Positions 12,020 to 22,769 of a stretch of 64,000 bases of DNA are shown here, one piece after another. The translations under genes and the position numbers were made by a program. Within the stretch, counting starts at the first letter, position 1. Each line of letters starts with the position of its first letter. The stretch lies in contig NC_092649.1 of assembly GCF_032118995.1 (NCBI RefSeq), positions 14,518,191 through 14,582,190 of the forward strand, in the 5' to 3' direction. Below the pieces are notes generated by a model. That model was not told the DNA's origin. It searched no databases and saw nothing but the letters and a program-made list of their open reading frames with translations. The DNA comes from Asterias amurensis. Its lineage: Eukaryota; Echinodermata; Asteroidea; Forcipulatida; Asteriidae.

Positions 12020-13668
12020 CATTTCTGTGAGCTGGATCCAGTATCAACATCCATGATAAAGCAAAACATTGATATATTTGTACCCTACATCACTAAGCTT
12101 GTAAACGAATCTCTCAGTTCCGGTTGTTTCCCCGATAGCCTCAAAGTTTCCTACATCAGGCCGCTCATCAAGAAACCAAACCTGGACAAGGAGATATTCA
12201 AAAACTACAGACCGGTTGCAAACTTAAAATATCTTGGAAAAGTCATCGAACGAGTAGTGTCATCACGTATTTCTGATCACATTCATACTTTCAACCTGTC
12301 CGACGTGTTCCAGTCAGCATACAAGCCTTTCCATGGGACCGAGGCTGCACTAGTCCGTGTGAGCAACGATATTCTCTCTTCTATGGACAATGGTAACCTT
12401 ACAGCACTAGTCCTGCTAGACTTGAGTGCTGCTTTTGACACTGTTGATCATAACATCCTTCTCTCTCGGCTCCAGAATCACCTTGGCATAGAGGACACAG
12501 CCCTAGCATGGTGCAAATCGTATCTCCACAACAGAACTCAGCATGTATGTATTGGCACTGCAATATCCGACCCTGTTGTTTTGAACTACTCTGTGCCACA
12601 GGGGTCGGTACTCGGCCCGCAGTGGTTTTACGCTGTACACTTTACCGATTCGTGACATCATCCTCAAATTTAATCTGAATTACCATGTGTACGCAGACGA
12701 CACTCAGCTATACATCACGTTTAAATCTTCTCAAGAAAACGCCAATGCATCTATTGCAAGACTTGAGAAATGCATCCAAGAGATTCGACGTTGGACACAA
12801 CAAAACTTCCTGAAGTTAAATGATGATAAGACAGAGTTCCTTTTATTTGGGTCACGTTAACAGTTAACTAAGGTTTCAGTGCCATACATCTCCATCGGTG
12901 ATGCTCGGATAGCTCCCTCGCTGAAAGCTCGGAACTTAGGGGTTATTTTTGATTCATCGATGACACTTCAGCCACACATCAACAACATTGTTCGTTTATC
13001 ATCATATCACATCAGGAATATAGGTAAGATTCGCAAGTACTTGGACAAAAGTGCCACTGAAAAGGTCATTCACGCATTTGTTACTTCTCGTCTTGACAAC
13101 GGCAATGCTCTTCTCTACAGTCTTCCTAACAACCAGATTTCCCGACTTCAACGGCTCCAAAATACTGCTGCCCGCATTGTGACACTGTCTAGAAAATCCT
13201 GTTCTATCACCCCCATTCTGAAACAACTACACTGGCTCCCTATCTCTCAACGAATCATCTTCAAGCTGATGCTCATTGTCCACAAAGCTCTCAATGGCAA
13301 GGCTCCCCACTATATTTCTGAACTGCTTCAAGTTTACACTCCATCAAGGAATCTTCGATCAAGTTCCATGCTTCTCCTCATTGAACCCAAGTCTCGACAC
13401 TCATGGGGTGACAGGTCTTTTTCTGTAGCCGCGCCACGCATCTGGAACTCTCTACCACTTAATCTTCGATCTTGTCTTTGTACCGCAAAATTCAAGTCTC
13501 TTCTCAAAACTTATCTTATGTCACAGGTTTTCAATGACTAATTTTGTTCTGTCTGTTTTTCTTTGTGTTGTGTTTTTGTTTTGTTTTGTTTTGGTTTACT
13601 GCGCCTTGAACACCCAGCAGGGTGGATATGTGCGCATTACAAGTCTTATTATTATTATTATTTATTAT
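12020..13668 (+). pseudogene. 5'-truncated L2/CR1-group LINE, reverse transcriptase relic
   Basis: Non-LTR retrotransposon open frame encoding the C-terminal part of ORF2. It starts mid-protein at ELDPVSTS and has FKNYRPVANL, a long RT palm with LVLLDLSAAFDTVDH, the VPQGSVLGP motif (12593-12619), catalytic YADD (near 12690, in a different frame), LHWLPISQRIIFK and SVAAPRIWNSLPL near the end. A frameshift lies just after VPQGSVLGP and a TAA stop at 12858-12860, so it is dead. The 3' tail (TGCGCCTTGAACACCC, then GTGCGCATTACAAGTC) ends in an ATT repeat at about 13645. It is present in the left arm only, so it inserted after the inverted duplication. The endonuclease domain is missing. Confidence 0.92.
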
Positions 13669-13671
13669 TAT

Positions 13672-13919
13672 TAGCACTATTGGTAATTACTTAAAATAAT
13701 TGCTAGCATAAAACCTTGCTTGGTAACAACAATGTAATGGGGAGCTGTTGATAGTATAAAACATTGTGAGAAACGGCTCCCTCTGAGATAACGTAGTTTT
13801 TGAGGAGAAGTGAGTTTCCATGAATTTGATTTCGAGACCTCAGATTTAGAATTTGAGGTCTCGAAATCAAGCATCGGAAAGCACACAACTTCATGCGACA
13901 AGTATTTTTTTCTTTCATT
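13672..13919 (+). mobile_element. GGCAGTGGACAC element fragment abutting LINE tail
   Basis: It begins internally (GCACTATTGGTAATTAC) directly after the LINE's ATT tail, lacks both ends, and stops at TTTTTTCTTTCATTA. It was probably the sequence into which the LINE inserted. Confidence 0.75.
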
Positions 13920-14506
13920 AAACAGCTACCTGAGCGGAATATTTTCAACGGAAATGGTATTTTTACTTGTTTATAAAAAAATTATAATGCGCCTGTTCAA
14001 CATTTTAATTTCATTTTAATATGTGTACACTTCTAAACTTTTCGTAATTATCAATTAAAAAATCAGGCCCCTACCTAAAGTTTTTTTTAGGACAATGCCG
14101 CTGACATTATTTGTGGAAGTTTGCTTTGTTATACATCCACGCTGCAACAAAGCAACTTTATCTACTTATGATGTTTTGAGAGTGATTACGTAACAGGGCT
14201 TTTCGCAAATCTCGCAGAAAAGCTGTGGATAAGGGCATACAAAATGATTGTTTTTTTACACAATTGAAACCTATTTATAATCATATGACTCGATTTCCTT
14301 ATTCGTCAAAAACATTTTAAAGTTCACGACTTCACATTTTCGTTCAAGCAGGTCTTTAAACATCTCGCAACTTCGACAACCGATGAGCTCAAGTTTTCAC
14401 AGGTTACGAGTTGCTGTTGTTTTGTCAACTGGCTTTCGAAAACTTTCCAATCTTGTGAATTTTAATAATTATTGTGGTTGAAAATGTCATGTATTTCTTA
14501 AATCAG

Positions 14507-15562
14507 TTTCTGTTGCCATGCTGGTTGTTTCTTTGACAGAGTTGGCTGCTGCCTGCACAGATGGTGAAAGTGTGACAACTTGGAACGAGTCTAGAAATCC
14601 ACTGCAGGCTATCCATGTGACTGTACGGGCTCTGCTGTCAAGAAACTCGATGCTTCACTCCAACCACGGAAGTTCATTCATGACAGCAACTATTGTCTTC
14701 ATTGGGTAAGTCTTGAAGTTTTATCCCACATCTACTAAATTTGAATTATTCTCCGAGTACACAAAAAATCACAACAGTACATATTGAGTTGGCTTTTTTG
14801 TATCAGCTTCAAGTGATGTGTTTATTCAACCATGTGACACCACATTGGTTAATTTAATTACCAATTGGGCAAAAACCAGTAACTATTAAAGGTAGTGGAC
14901 ACTATTGGACACTCTTAATAATTATTAGTATTGAACCTTTTTTTGATTACTAATAAATGGGGAGAGGTTGATAGTATAAAACATTGTGAGAAATGGCTCC
15001 CTCTGAAGTAATGTACCAAACGCTTTTCAAAGATCAACTTCACCCATCTAAGGCAACGTGTTCCTTTAAGCTAGGAATGTTACTTCTTTTTTTTCTTTAC
15101 ATCGCCAGATTAAGAGGTGAACTAATTTAATTATCAGAATACCCGAGTTGTCACAAGCTGAAGCTGCCCAGTACCTTGAAACTTCTTAACCTAGTGTTTT
15201 CTTAATTTTAAATATTTATTACCCGAGCAAATGTGCCATCTTAATTTTCACAATGTAAAAGTTGGTACTGTTTTGTCAATTGTCTTTCAAAAACCTAACA
15301 ATCGTGTGATTTTTTTAATAATAAAGTGTCTGATAATGTCATGTGTTTCTTAATTCTTAATTCAGTTGCCAGGCTGGTTGTTTCTTTGACAGAGTTGGCT
15401 GCTGCCTGCACAGATGATGAAAAGAACATAGGAACATGTGTAGAAACTCACTGCACCCTTTCCATGTGACTCTAAAGACTATGCTATCTAGAAACTCAAT
15501 GCTTCACTCCAACCACTAGGCCTATAGTTCATCCATGTGACGGCATCTTTTATCTTCAATGG
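14507..15562 (+). ncRNA. Exon-like module A, two tandem copies (14507-14705 and 15366-15562)
   Basis: Both copies start after a polypyrimidine tract plus AG (TTTCTTAAATCAG; TTAATTCAG) and end at a consensus donor (GGTAAGTCTT). They share GACAGAGTTGGCTGCTGCCT and following sequence. The first copy is open in one frame, beginning MLVVSLTELAAACTD. The second has indels that break that frame, and right-arm relatives (41500-41660, 42585-42670, 45590-45710, minus strand) are also only partly open. The pattern fits exons of a non-coding transcript or a decayed short-peptide gene. I recognise no protein family. A chimeric miniature transposon (14886-15069) lies between the copies. Confidence 0.5.
14886..15069 (+). 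mobile_element. Chimeric TTAA element with ends of two families
   Basis: TTAA at 14886-14889 and 15066-15069. The left two thirds match the GGCAGTGGACAC family through GGCTCCCTCTGAAGTAATGT; the right end matches the GGAACACGTTGCC family (AACGCTTTTCAAAGATCAAC to AACGTGTTCCTTTAA). The terminal repeats therefore come from different families. Confidence 0.82.
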
Positions 15563-15636
15563 GTAAGTCTTGGAAGGTTTTTCACATATCTACTAAACTT
15601 GAATTTTGATATGTCTAATTTAACAAAAATGTGCGG

Positions 15637-16510
15637 GTTCGAATCCCCAGCCGTGACACTTGTGTCCTTAAAGTCACCTGGAAGTGGTATTTTTTCAAAA
15701 TAAAGCTTTTGTCACTAATATATGTGTTTTGATGAGTAGAATGTGAATAAACAGTTAACTAAGGTTTAAAAAAATCCGTTCTTATGTTATTTACAAATTT
15801 AAGAGTAGACCCCGACCCGAGAGGGCGCTGTTGGTGACGTCAATCAAGGCAGACTTTGCCTGTAATGCGTAGAGTAAACACAATTGGAAAGTACATGTAC
15901 GGACCAAGTCGTGAGTTTGTACGTTTCAACAAAAAACAATTTTTTTTTCAGGCAATGCAGAACAGGTGTATTGCTGCTGAATGCAGAAAAACACTTTTTG
16001 AAATGTACCAACTCACATTTGGGCGTACATGTACTTTGCACGTGTGTTTACTATACGCATTGCAGGCAAAGTCTGCTTTGAATTACGTCACAAAATGGGT
16101 AGGCGGAGTCAGCCCCCCCAAACAACTTTATATATTTTTTAAACATATAAATCGTGAAAAACAATTACTAAAAAAATTGTTTTATTGTTAATAAGCATAT
16201 ACTCTTATGTTTGAAAGAAAAATTTTTATTTCCAGGTGACTTTAAGCAAGACACTTGTTAATTGCTTCGTCCTACGAATGGGACATAAAGTCATTGATCC
16301 CACGTGCGCCCCTTTTTTCTTGGCTTTGGCTGCTGAATATGCCGTAGCTCCTTGTAAACCCTTATAAAGGTGTTGCATAATTGGGTCTCAGAATTCACCA
16401 CTGCAGTAACCTATCTTTCTGAAGGTTTATATATACTCAGTGCCTTGAGTACCTTGTTTGGTAGATAGGTGCGCTATATAAGACTTCAATATTATTTTTA
16501 TTATTCTTAT
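15637..16510 (+). mobile_element. tRNA-derived SINE split by a TTAA element
   Basis: The head shows a Pol III B-box-like GGTTCGAATCCCC (about 15644). The body resumes after the inserted element with GCAAGACACTTGTTAATTGC and continues through CTTGTAAACCCTTATAAAGG and GCGCTATATAAGACTTC to an ATT-rich tail at about 16490. The tail resembles the 3' end of the LINE at 12020-13668, the usual sign of a SINE that borrows a LINE's machinery. A second, 5'-truncated copy is at 51440-51658. Confidence 0.78.
15668..16245. mobile_element. TTAA-flanked miniature element (AGTCACCTGGAA ends), full copy
   Basis: It is bounded by TTAA at 15668-15671 and 16242-16245, with terminal inverted repeats AAGTCACCTGGAA / TTCCAGGTGACTT. 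Inside is a second inverted pair containing GACGTCAATCAAGGCAGACT and its complement near 16063-16090. It interrupts the SINE above; removing it rejoins the SINE at one TTAA-like site. There is no transposase frame. Confidence 0.88.
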
Positions 16511-16949
16511 AAACAAACCTTGTCATATGCACTGAGGTCATACCTCTCTGATGTTTTTAACCTGATTCAGTCCTCGGACGTTTGCAATCAAAATAATTTT
16601 TTCCAGTTTTAAATTGTTTCCAAGCTAAGTTAGTGTAATTTTTCAAATAAATTATTCAAATTGCTTTCTCTTTGCATCCTTCTTTTTAAATTGAATTTTG
16701 TTCAAGAGGGTCAGAACACTCAAGCGGACCACTTTGTTTTCATAATGGTAGAGACTGAACAGAAACAGAGCAATGAGAACAGCAGTGATGAACATGACAT
16801 CTGAATTCCCCATCAAGACAACTGCCTCCAACCATTAATGAAATCGTTGACTCTACTTTTTGTTTCAACCCTTCAATTTTTCAAAAGCGCCATGAAAAAG
16901 GTTCCTTTTAATGATTTTCAAATAGTAACATGTTTGGGAACTGTTTTTG

Positions 16950-19900
16950 TTCTTAAATTCTCTTAAATTGTCTCAAACCAATTGTATACATCCCCTTTAA
17001 CATTAGGCTTGACTTTGTTTGGATTGGTCACCCAGTTGGTTTTGATGTGGAAAGATGCTATGTTGTTTCGCAAATACTAAGAAAGTAATTTTTCTAGTAT
17101 TTTTCAAAATGTGGCATTCTTGTGATTTTTATTTGGGAATTATTTTGTCATGTATGCTTTGATTTCATTTTAGGTAGCCATGCTGGCTGTCCTTAGACAT
17201 TGTTGGCTGCTGCTAGCACCGATGATGAAAGCTTGTCAACCTGGAACAAAAGAACATCGCTGAAGGTTCTACAACATAGATTGCCATAACACTATTGAAG
17301 GTATGTGCACATTTTATGAACCTTGTGTGTTGATTACACTTTTATTAAGCTTGTATTATTCTTAAAGCTACAACTGTGCCATCTTTGATAAGCAGTCTCT
17401 CAAAACTTTCTAAGCTGACCCAGTGGTAAACGATCTCTTTAAACTGTGTTGGTCAAATTGTATTGTTATACCTCTGTGACAAATTGTGAAGTTTGATTGG
17501 TTGAGAACCAACAAAAATGCAAGTGTCATGGCTGCACAGCGCAGAGTGTAACACTTTCAGAAGAGGAATAATCATTTTTAAAGGTAGAACAAGACAATAG
17601 TTGCATGCTGTGATTTGCGGTCCATGGGTTTTGTACACCCTCAGGGGGGAAATGGCACCCTCTGCTTCCTCTCAGGTGCCATTTTACCCCTCAGGTTTAC
17701 AAAACGCCATGGACCCCGTCACAGCATGCAACAAATGTATTCTATACAACAGGAATTTTAATGGAATATCAAAGGCACCAAAACATCAAGTACGAATACA
17801 AATTGCAGAGTAACAAAAGTCATTTGGTTGGTAAGTTTTTTAAAGGGCTGGACAACAACTTGACCAATTGTAACCAAACACTTTAATGTTAGGCTTGACT
17901 TTGTTTGGGGTGGTCACCCAGTTGGTTGTGATGTGGAAAGCTTCAACCTCATGTTATGTTGCTCCTCAAATACTTAGATGTTGAGCCGTATTCAAATAAT
18001 CGAAAATCATTTGTCAAGTAATTTTCAAAATATGGCATTCTTGTGATTTTTATTATGAGATTTATGTTGTCATGTATGCTTTGATTTCATTTAGGTTGTT
18101 AGCTGGCTGTCTTTACACAGGGTTGGCGGATGAAAGCATCAATCTGGAACAAAAGAACATCGCTGAAAGTTCTACAGCATAGATTGCCATGACACTATTG
18201 AAGGTATAATATGCACTTTTTATGAAACTTGTGTTTTGATTACACTTTTATTAAACTTGTAAGCAGAATGTTGAGTCCCTCAAAACTTGCTAAGCTGAAT
18301 AAATTTTCATGTACGATCTCTTGAAACTATCAATGTGTTGTCAAGCCCTTTCAATGAATTTTGTCACTCTGAAATTTGTATTTCACTTGATGTTGTGGTG
18401 CCTTTGATATTTCGTCATGACTCCTTTTGTCCAGTTTTGTTGCATCTCTTGGTACCATACCTAGTTCATGTTGAACTGCTCAAGTCATTTTCACACCAAC
18501 CTTGTACAATCTGGATATCATTTCTTGTTGACATTGTGTGGCCGTTTGTATTGTTAACTTACTGCCATGCAATGTTTTGCTAGATGACTTTTTATGAAAT
18601 GATGAATGTGTGTCTTTTTTTTCTCTTCAGATTGTTCACTGATTGAAAAGGCAACTCATTGTCCCAAGAAAAACACCAGTTCCCCTCTCAGACCTAGGGT
18701 CATTTATACCCAAAGTCAATTTGATTAGGAACCTACCTTCTTCGTCACCAGTCTCCCAAGACTTGGGGTCTTCTATACCCGAAGTCACTTCATTTAGGAC
18801 CATATTGACTTCACCACACCCTTCCTGCTCCAACACCCATCTACAGTTGGAGTTGAGCAGTTACCTGACAGACAGAGTATACTGTCGGAAACACTGAACC
18901 CACCGGTTCTTCTCAAAACCAAAGATCACTCATTGGAGATCTACCTACTGAGTTTGGAAATCATTATGTTGCCAAGCTTCGGAGGGTATGCAATTTTCTA
19001 ATGTTACTTACAACTCAATGACGTGTTCTCTATTCAAGCCAAGCCAACTTTATATTCTACTGTGCCAATAATTTTGTAGGTAATCATTCTCCATCTATCA
19101 TAACAATTCCAAGGTTATGTTCTACTTACCAAATCATTTCCGAAGTAATTTTGTGGAATTTATCAAAACCATTTCAAGTTGGTGTTGAATCGCTAAAGTT
19201 ATGTTAAATTGCGAATTTTTTCAAAGATACTTTACCATTATAACTCTGTCCTTTGAGCGGGGCATAAAGGTCCTGTGTGTTTTGTATTGCGGGTAAGAAA
19301 AACCCAGTTATGTTTATCTTAGAGAGAAGGGTTTGCCTTGGTGTTTCTGGCATGTTTGCAAAAGGATGCTGTAAACATGTGTCTTGTATTTCAACAACTT
19401 GGCATATAACTCTTGAATTGTAGGGCTCTCAGTAACTACATAAATGATACTTTGTAAACGCTCGATTTTATTATTGTACAACTACTTCAGATCAAGGAGC
19501 CTCTTCAAGAGGGTCGGAACACTCAAGTGGACCACTTTTCAGGATGTTAGAGATTGAACAGAAACAGTTTAATGAGAACAGCAGTGATGAACACATCGTC
19601 TTGACTCCCCATGAAGACAACTGCCTCTAAGCATCACCAGAACAATGGTTAGAAAGATGCTTTGAACTGCCCTCAAAGAAATCGTTAAGTATACTTTTTG
19701 TTTCAACCCTTCAATTTTCCCAAAGCACATTTTTATCCAGTCCCTTAAAGGCAGTGGACACTAATGATAATTACTCAAAATAATTATTAGCACAAAACCT
19801 TTCTTGGTAACAAGTAACGGGGAGAGGTTGATGTGAGAAATGGCTCCCTCTGAAGTGCCATAGTTTTTGAGAAAGCAGTAATTTTCCACGAATTTGATTT

Positions 19901-20898
19901 TGAGACCTCAAGTTTAGAACTTGACGTCTCGAAATCAACCATCTAAACGCACACAACTTCGTCTGACAAGGGTATTTTTTTCTTTCGTTATTATCTCTCA
20001 AGTTCGATGACCGATTGAGCTCAAATTTTCACAGGTTAGTTATTTTATGCATATGTTGAGATACACCAACTGTGAAGGCTAGTCTTCGACAATTACCAAA
20101 AGTGTCCACTGCCTTTAAGACGGTTCATTCTACTAATTTTCAAATAGCAACATGGGAGCTGCTTTTGTGCTTAAATTCTCTTAACCCTTAGCACGCTACA
20201 GGTTGTACCTACAGTATTCCCCTGGCGCTGAATTTCCTGTGTGGCACTACTAAAACGCACATACATTGTTCCTCAAGACTTTTACTCTGTGAAGACAGTG
20301 TTTTGGGCTAAATTGCAAAATAAGTTTTTTACTCAGTATTTTATTTCCCATCTAATGCAGTAAACATTATGGGTTTTGGATAAAGAATAACCGAGATACG
20401 CTTATTTCATTACCACTATTCTATCACCGGCTGCCAAGCCCAGTTGCTGTCGATTTTCATCGGGGCCATCGACTGATCCAGACCCATCGCTGCTGCCGGC
20501 AGACCCAGCAGTGTCGTGTTCATGTACATCGTTATCGTTGACAAGTACACAGTACACGTACACAGTACACATACAGCATTTTCAGCACATCAGAATCTCT
20601 CGAAAAAAGCTCTTCAAAGTCTGATTCTCCAGAGTCTGAGTCCTGAAAAATTTCCAGAAATGCTGCATGGACGTCCATTGTGTCCGCCTTTTGTCTTAGT
20701 GTACAGCTTTTTGATCGGAAATTGTGAGAAAATTTGGGACAAAAGATCGTTTTTTTCGATGAAATATCGTTGCATACATGTATAGCTAGATGCATGCAGC
20801 TGGATGAGGGTCAGGGGTCAATAGTTTCCCAGAATTCCTCATCTATTTACTCACAGTACTGCTGGGCGACTGTAGTCGCCGATAGCGCGCAAAGGGTT
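16950..20898 (+). repeat. Tandem unit 1 with exon-like modules A, A, C, B
   Basis: About 3.9 kb, repeated as the next unit; both begin near CTCAAACCAATTGTA and GACTTTGTTTGGATTGGTCA. Exon-like segments: A at 17174-17300 (acceptor TTCATTTTAG, donor GTATGT), A at 18095-18203 (donor GTATAA), C at 18631-18985 (acceptor TTCTCTTCAG, donor GGTATG) and B starting at 19491 (acceptor ACTACTTCAG). Module C has an internal duplication around the phrase CTAGGGTCATTTATACCC. Two miniature transposons (19745-20118, 20181-20900) inserted in this unit only. A relative of B at about 16700-16855 lies just upstream. Confidence 0.72.
19745..20118 (+). mobile_element. GGCAGTGGACAC element in tandem unit 1
   Basis: 374 bp bounded by TTAA at 19745-19748 and 20115-20118, with complete terminal inverted repeats. 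It is absent from the corresponding place in tandem unit 2 (about 24900). Confidence 0.92.
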
Positions 20899-20900
20899 AA
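20181..20900. mobile_element. piggyBac-like miniature element (CCCTTAGCACGC ends)
   Basis: 720 bp between TTAA 20181-20184 and 20897-20900; ends CCCTTAGCACGCTA / TAGCGCGCAAAGGG. The matching empty site at about 16964-16967 reads AATTCTCTTAAATTGTCTC. The interior holds short GTACACAGTACAC-like repeats near 20545 and no coding potential I can support. Confidence 0.9.
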
Positions 20901-21292
20901 GTTATCTCAAACCAATTGTACACAGCCCTTTTCAATAGGCTTGACTTTGTTTGGATTGGTCACCCAGTTGGTTGTGATGTGGAAAGATGTTATGTTGTTT
21001 CTCAAATACTAAGAAAATCATTTGTCAAGTATTTTTCAAAATGTGGCATTCTTCTGATTTTTATTTGGGAATTAAATTGTCATGTTTGCTTTGATTTCAA
21101 TTAGGTTGCCATGCTGGCTTTTCTTAGACAGGGTTGGCTGCTGCTAGTGACAATGATGAAAGCTTGTCAACCTGGAACAAAACAACATCGCTGAAGGTTC
21201 TACAACATAGATTGGCATGACATTATTGAAGGTATATGCACATTTTATGAACCTTGTGTTTTGATTACACTGTTATTAAAATTGTATTATTC

Positions 21293-21682
21293 TTAAAGGA
21301 ACACGTTGCATTGGTTGGACGAGTTGGTCTATAAAAAGCGTTTGTAACTGTTTGTTATAAAATGCATATGATTGAAAAGATGTTTTAAAAGTAGAATACA
21401 ATGATCCACACAAATTTGCCTCAAAATTGCGTGGTTTTCCTTTTACTTTGCTAACTAACACAGTCGGCCATTTATGGGAGTCAAAAATTTGACTCCCATA
21501 AATGGCCAACCGTGTTAGTCGACGAGGTAGAAGGAAAACCTTGCAATTTTGAGGCATATTTGTGTGAATCACTGTATTCTACTTTTACAACATCTTTCTG
21601 ACCATATGCATTTTTTTGACAAACGGTTACAAACGCTTTTCAAAGACCAACTCGACCGATCAAAGGCAATGTGTTCCTTTAA
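21293..21682. mobile_element. Long-palindrome TTAA element (GGAACACGTTGC ends), unit 2
   Basis: 390 bp, bounded by TTAA at 21293-21296 and 21679-21682. The whole element folds back on itself, with its centre around TTTATGGGAGTCAAAAATTT and its complement near 21490. The uninterrupted site exists at about 17362 and 23370 as TTCTTAAGCCACAACTGTG or similar. It is non-coding. Confidence 0.93.
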
Positions 21683-22040
21683 GCCACAACTGTGCCATTT
21701 CTGATAAGTACATGTACAATTATGAGTCCCTCAAAACTTTCTAAGCTGAATAAATTTCCAACTCGCTACAAGATCATGACCCAATGGTGTACAATCTCTT
21801 GAAACTGTGTTGGTCAAATTGTATTGTTTTACCTCTGTGACAAATTGTGAAGTTCGATTGGTTGAGAACCAATTACGTGACATGCAACAAAAATGCATGT
21901 ACCATGGCTGCACAGCGTGACAGGTAACATGAGTTTTTTTAACTGATGTACATTACCTTGATCCTTCCCAGCGTTGGTCAATTTCCAGCGCTTGGTACGA
22001 ATCGGCCGCGAGTTCGAGGGAATAGTGAAGAATTGTTTCT

Positions 22041-22769
22041 TTAACCCTTTCAATACCATTATCGAGTTTACTCGACCGCGCAATGCAATTCCGGGTTGCT
22101 TGTTTACCAAGCATTGCAATGGTATGTATTGTATAGGGGGTCGCCATTGTGATTTTCCGAGAAAAGTACACCTTAAGATTTCACGCTTCCGTTTTTTTTC
22201 GTCAAAAATCACCATCATGTCTGCTCATTGCACGGAGGTTTTGGGTTATATGTTTGCCTATAGTGACTCTATAAAAAGACTTGGGAAGTTTAGTGGTAGC
22301 TGAACACTTTCAAAACAGATAAGATTTTTCAGCAAAATAGGTTCCGATTATGGTACAAAAGGAAACGGAAGCCTATAATAAAAACGGTTAAATTTTCTGA
22401 GAAGTTTTTACAAACTTTTCTTTAGACAATAGGTTGAAAATCTTGTTGTTTTTCTTGAAACAGAAATCCCGAATAAAAATAGAAGTATTTTTTTTCAGCA
22501 AGAAACCTTGCAAACAAAATTAAGATAAAATATATACAAATTTGACATCTTAGGAAAGGTCATTTCATATGCTACAAAGTGCATGCACAATATTTTAAAA
22601 AAAATAATGTCTTCCCACAGAAAATCAAGATTGAAAACAGTACACATTGTAAATTGCGTTATATTTTGTTTAGTATGAAAAAATATGGTACACAGCATTG
22701 TGACCTTTGTCAACAATGCGGTATCCGGTTGGGCGCTTGCAATAAACAATGTGGTATTGAAAGGGTTAA
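22041..22769. mobile_element. piggyBac-like miniature element (CCCTTTCAATACC ends)
   Basis: 729 bp with TTAA at 22041-22044 and 22766-22769 and inverted ends CCCTTTCAATACCA / TGGTATTGAAAGGG. CCC-starting ends next to TTAA are typical of piggyBac relatives. The paralogous site in unit 1 (about 17839-17850) carries a single TTAA followed by the same AGGGCTGGACAAC flank. No transposase is encoded. Confidence 0.88.

Noticed and set aside
14518..14709. Module A as a conserved small protein
   Set aside because: Its frame is shared only in part by one right-arm copy and broken in the others; differences are not biased to third codon positions, so I kept it as an exon-like non-coding module.
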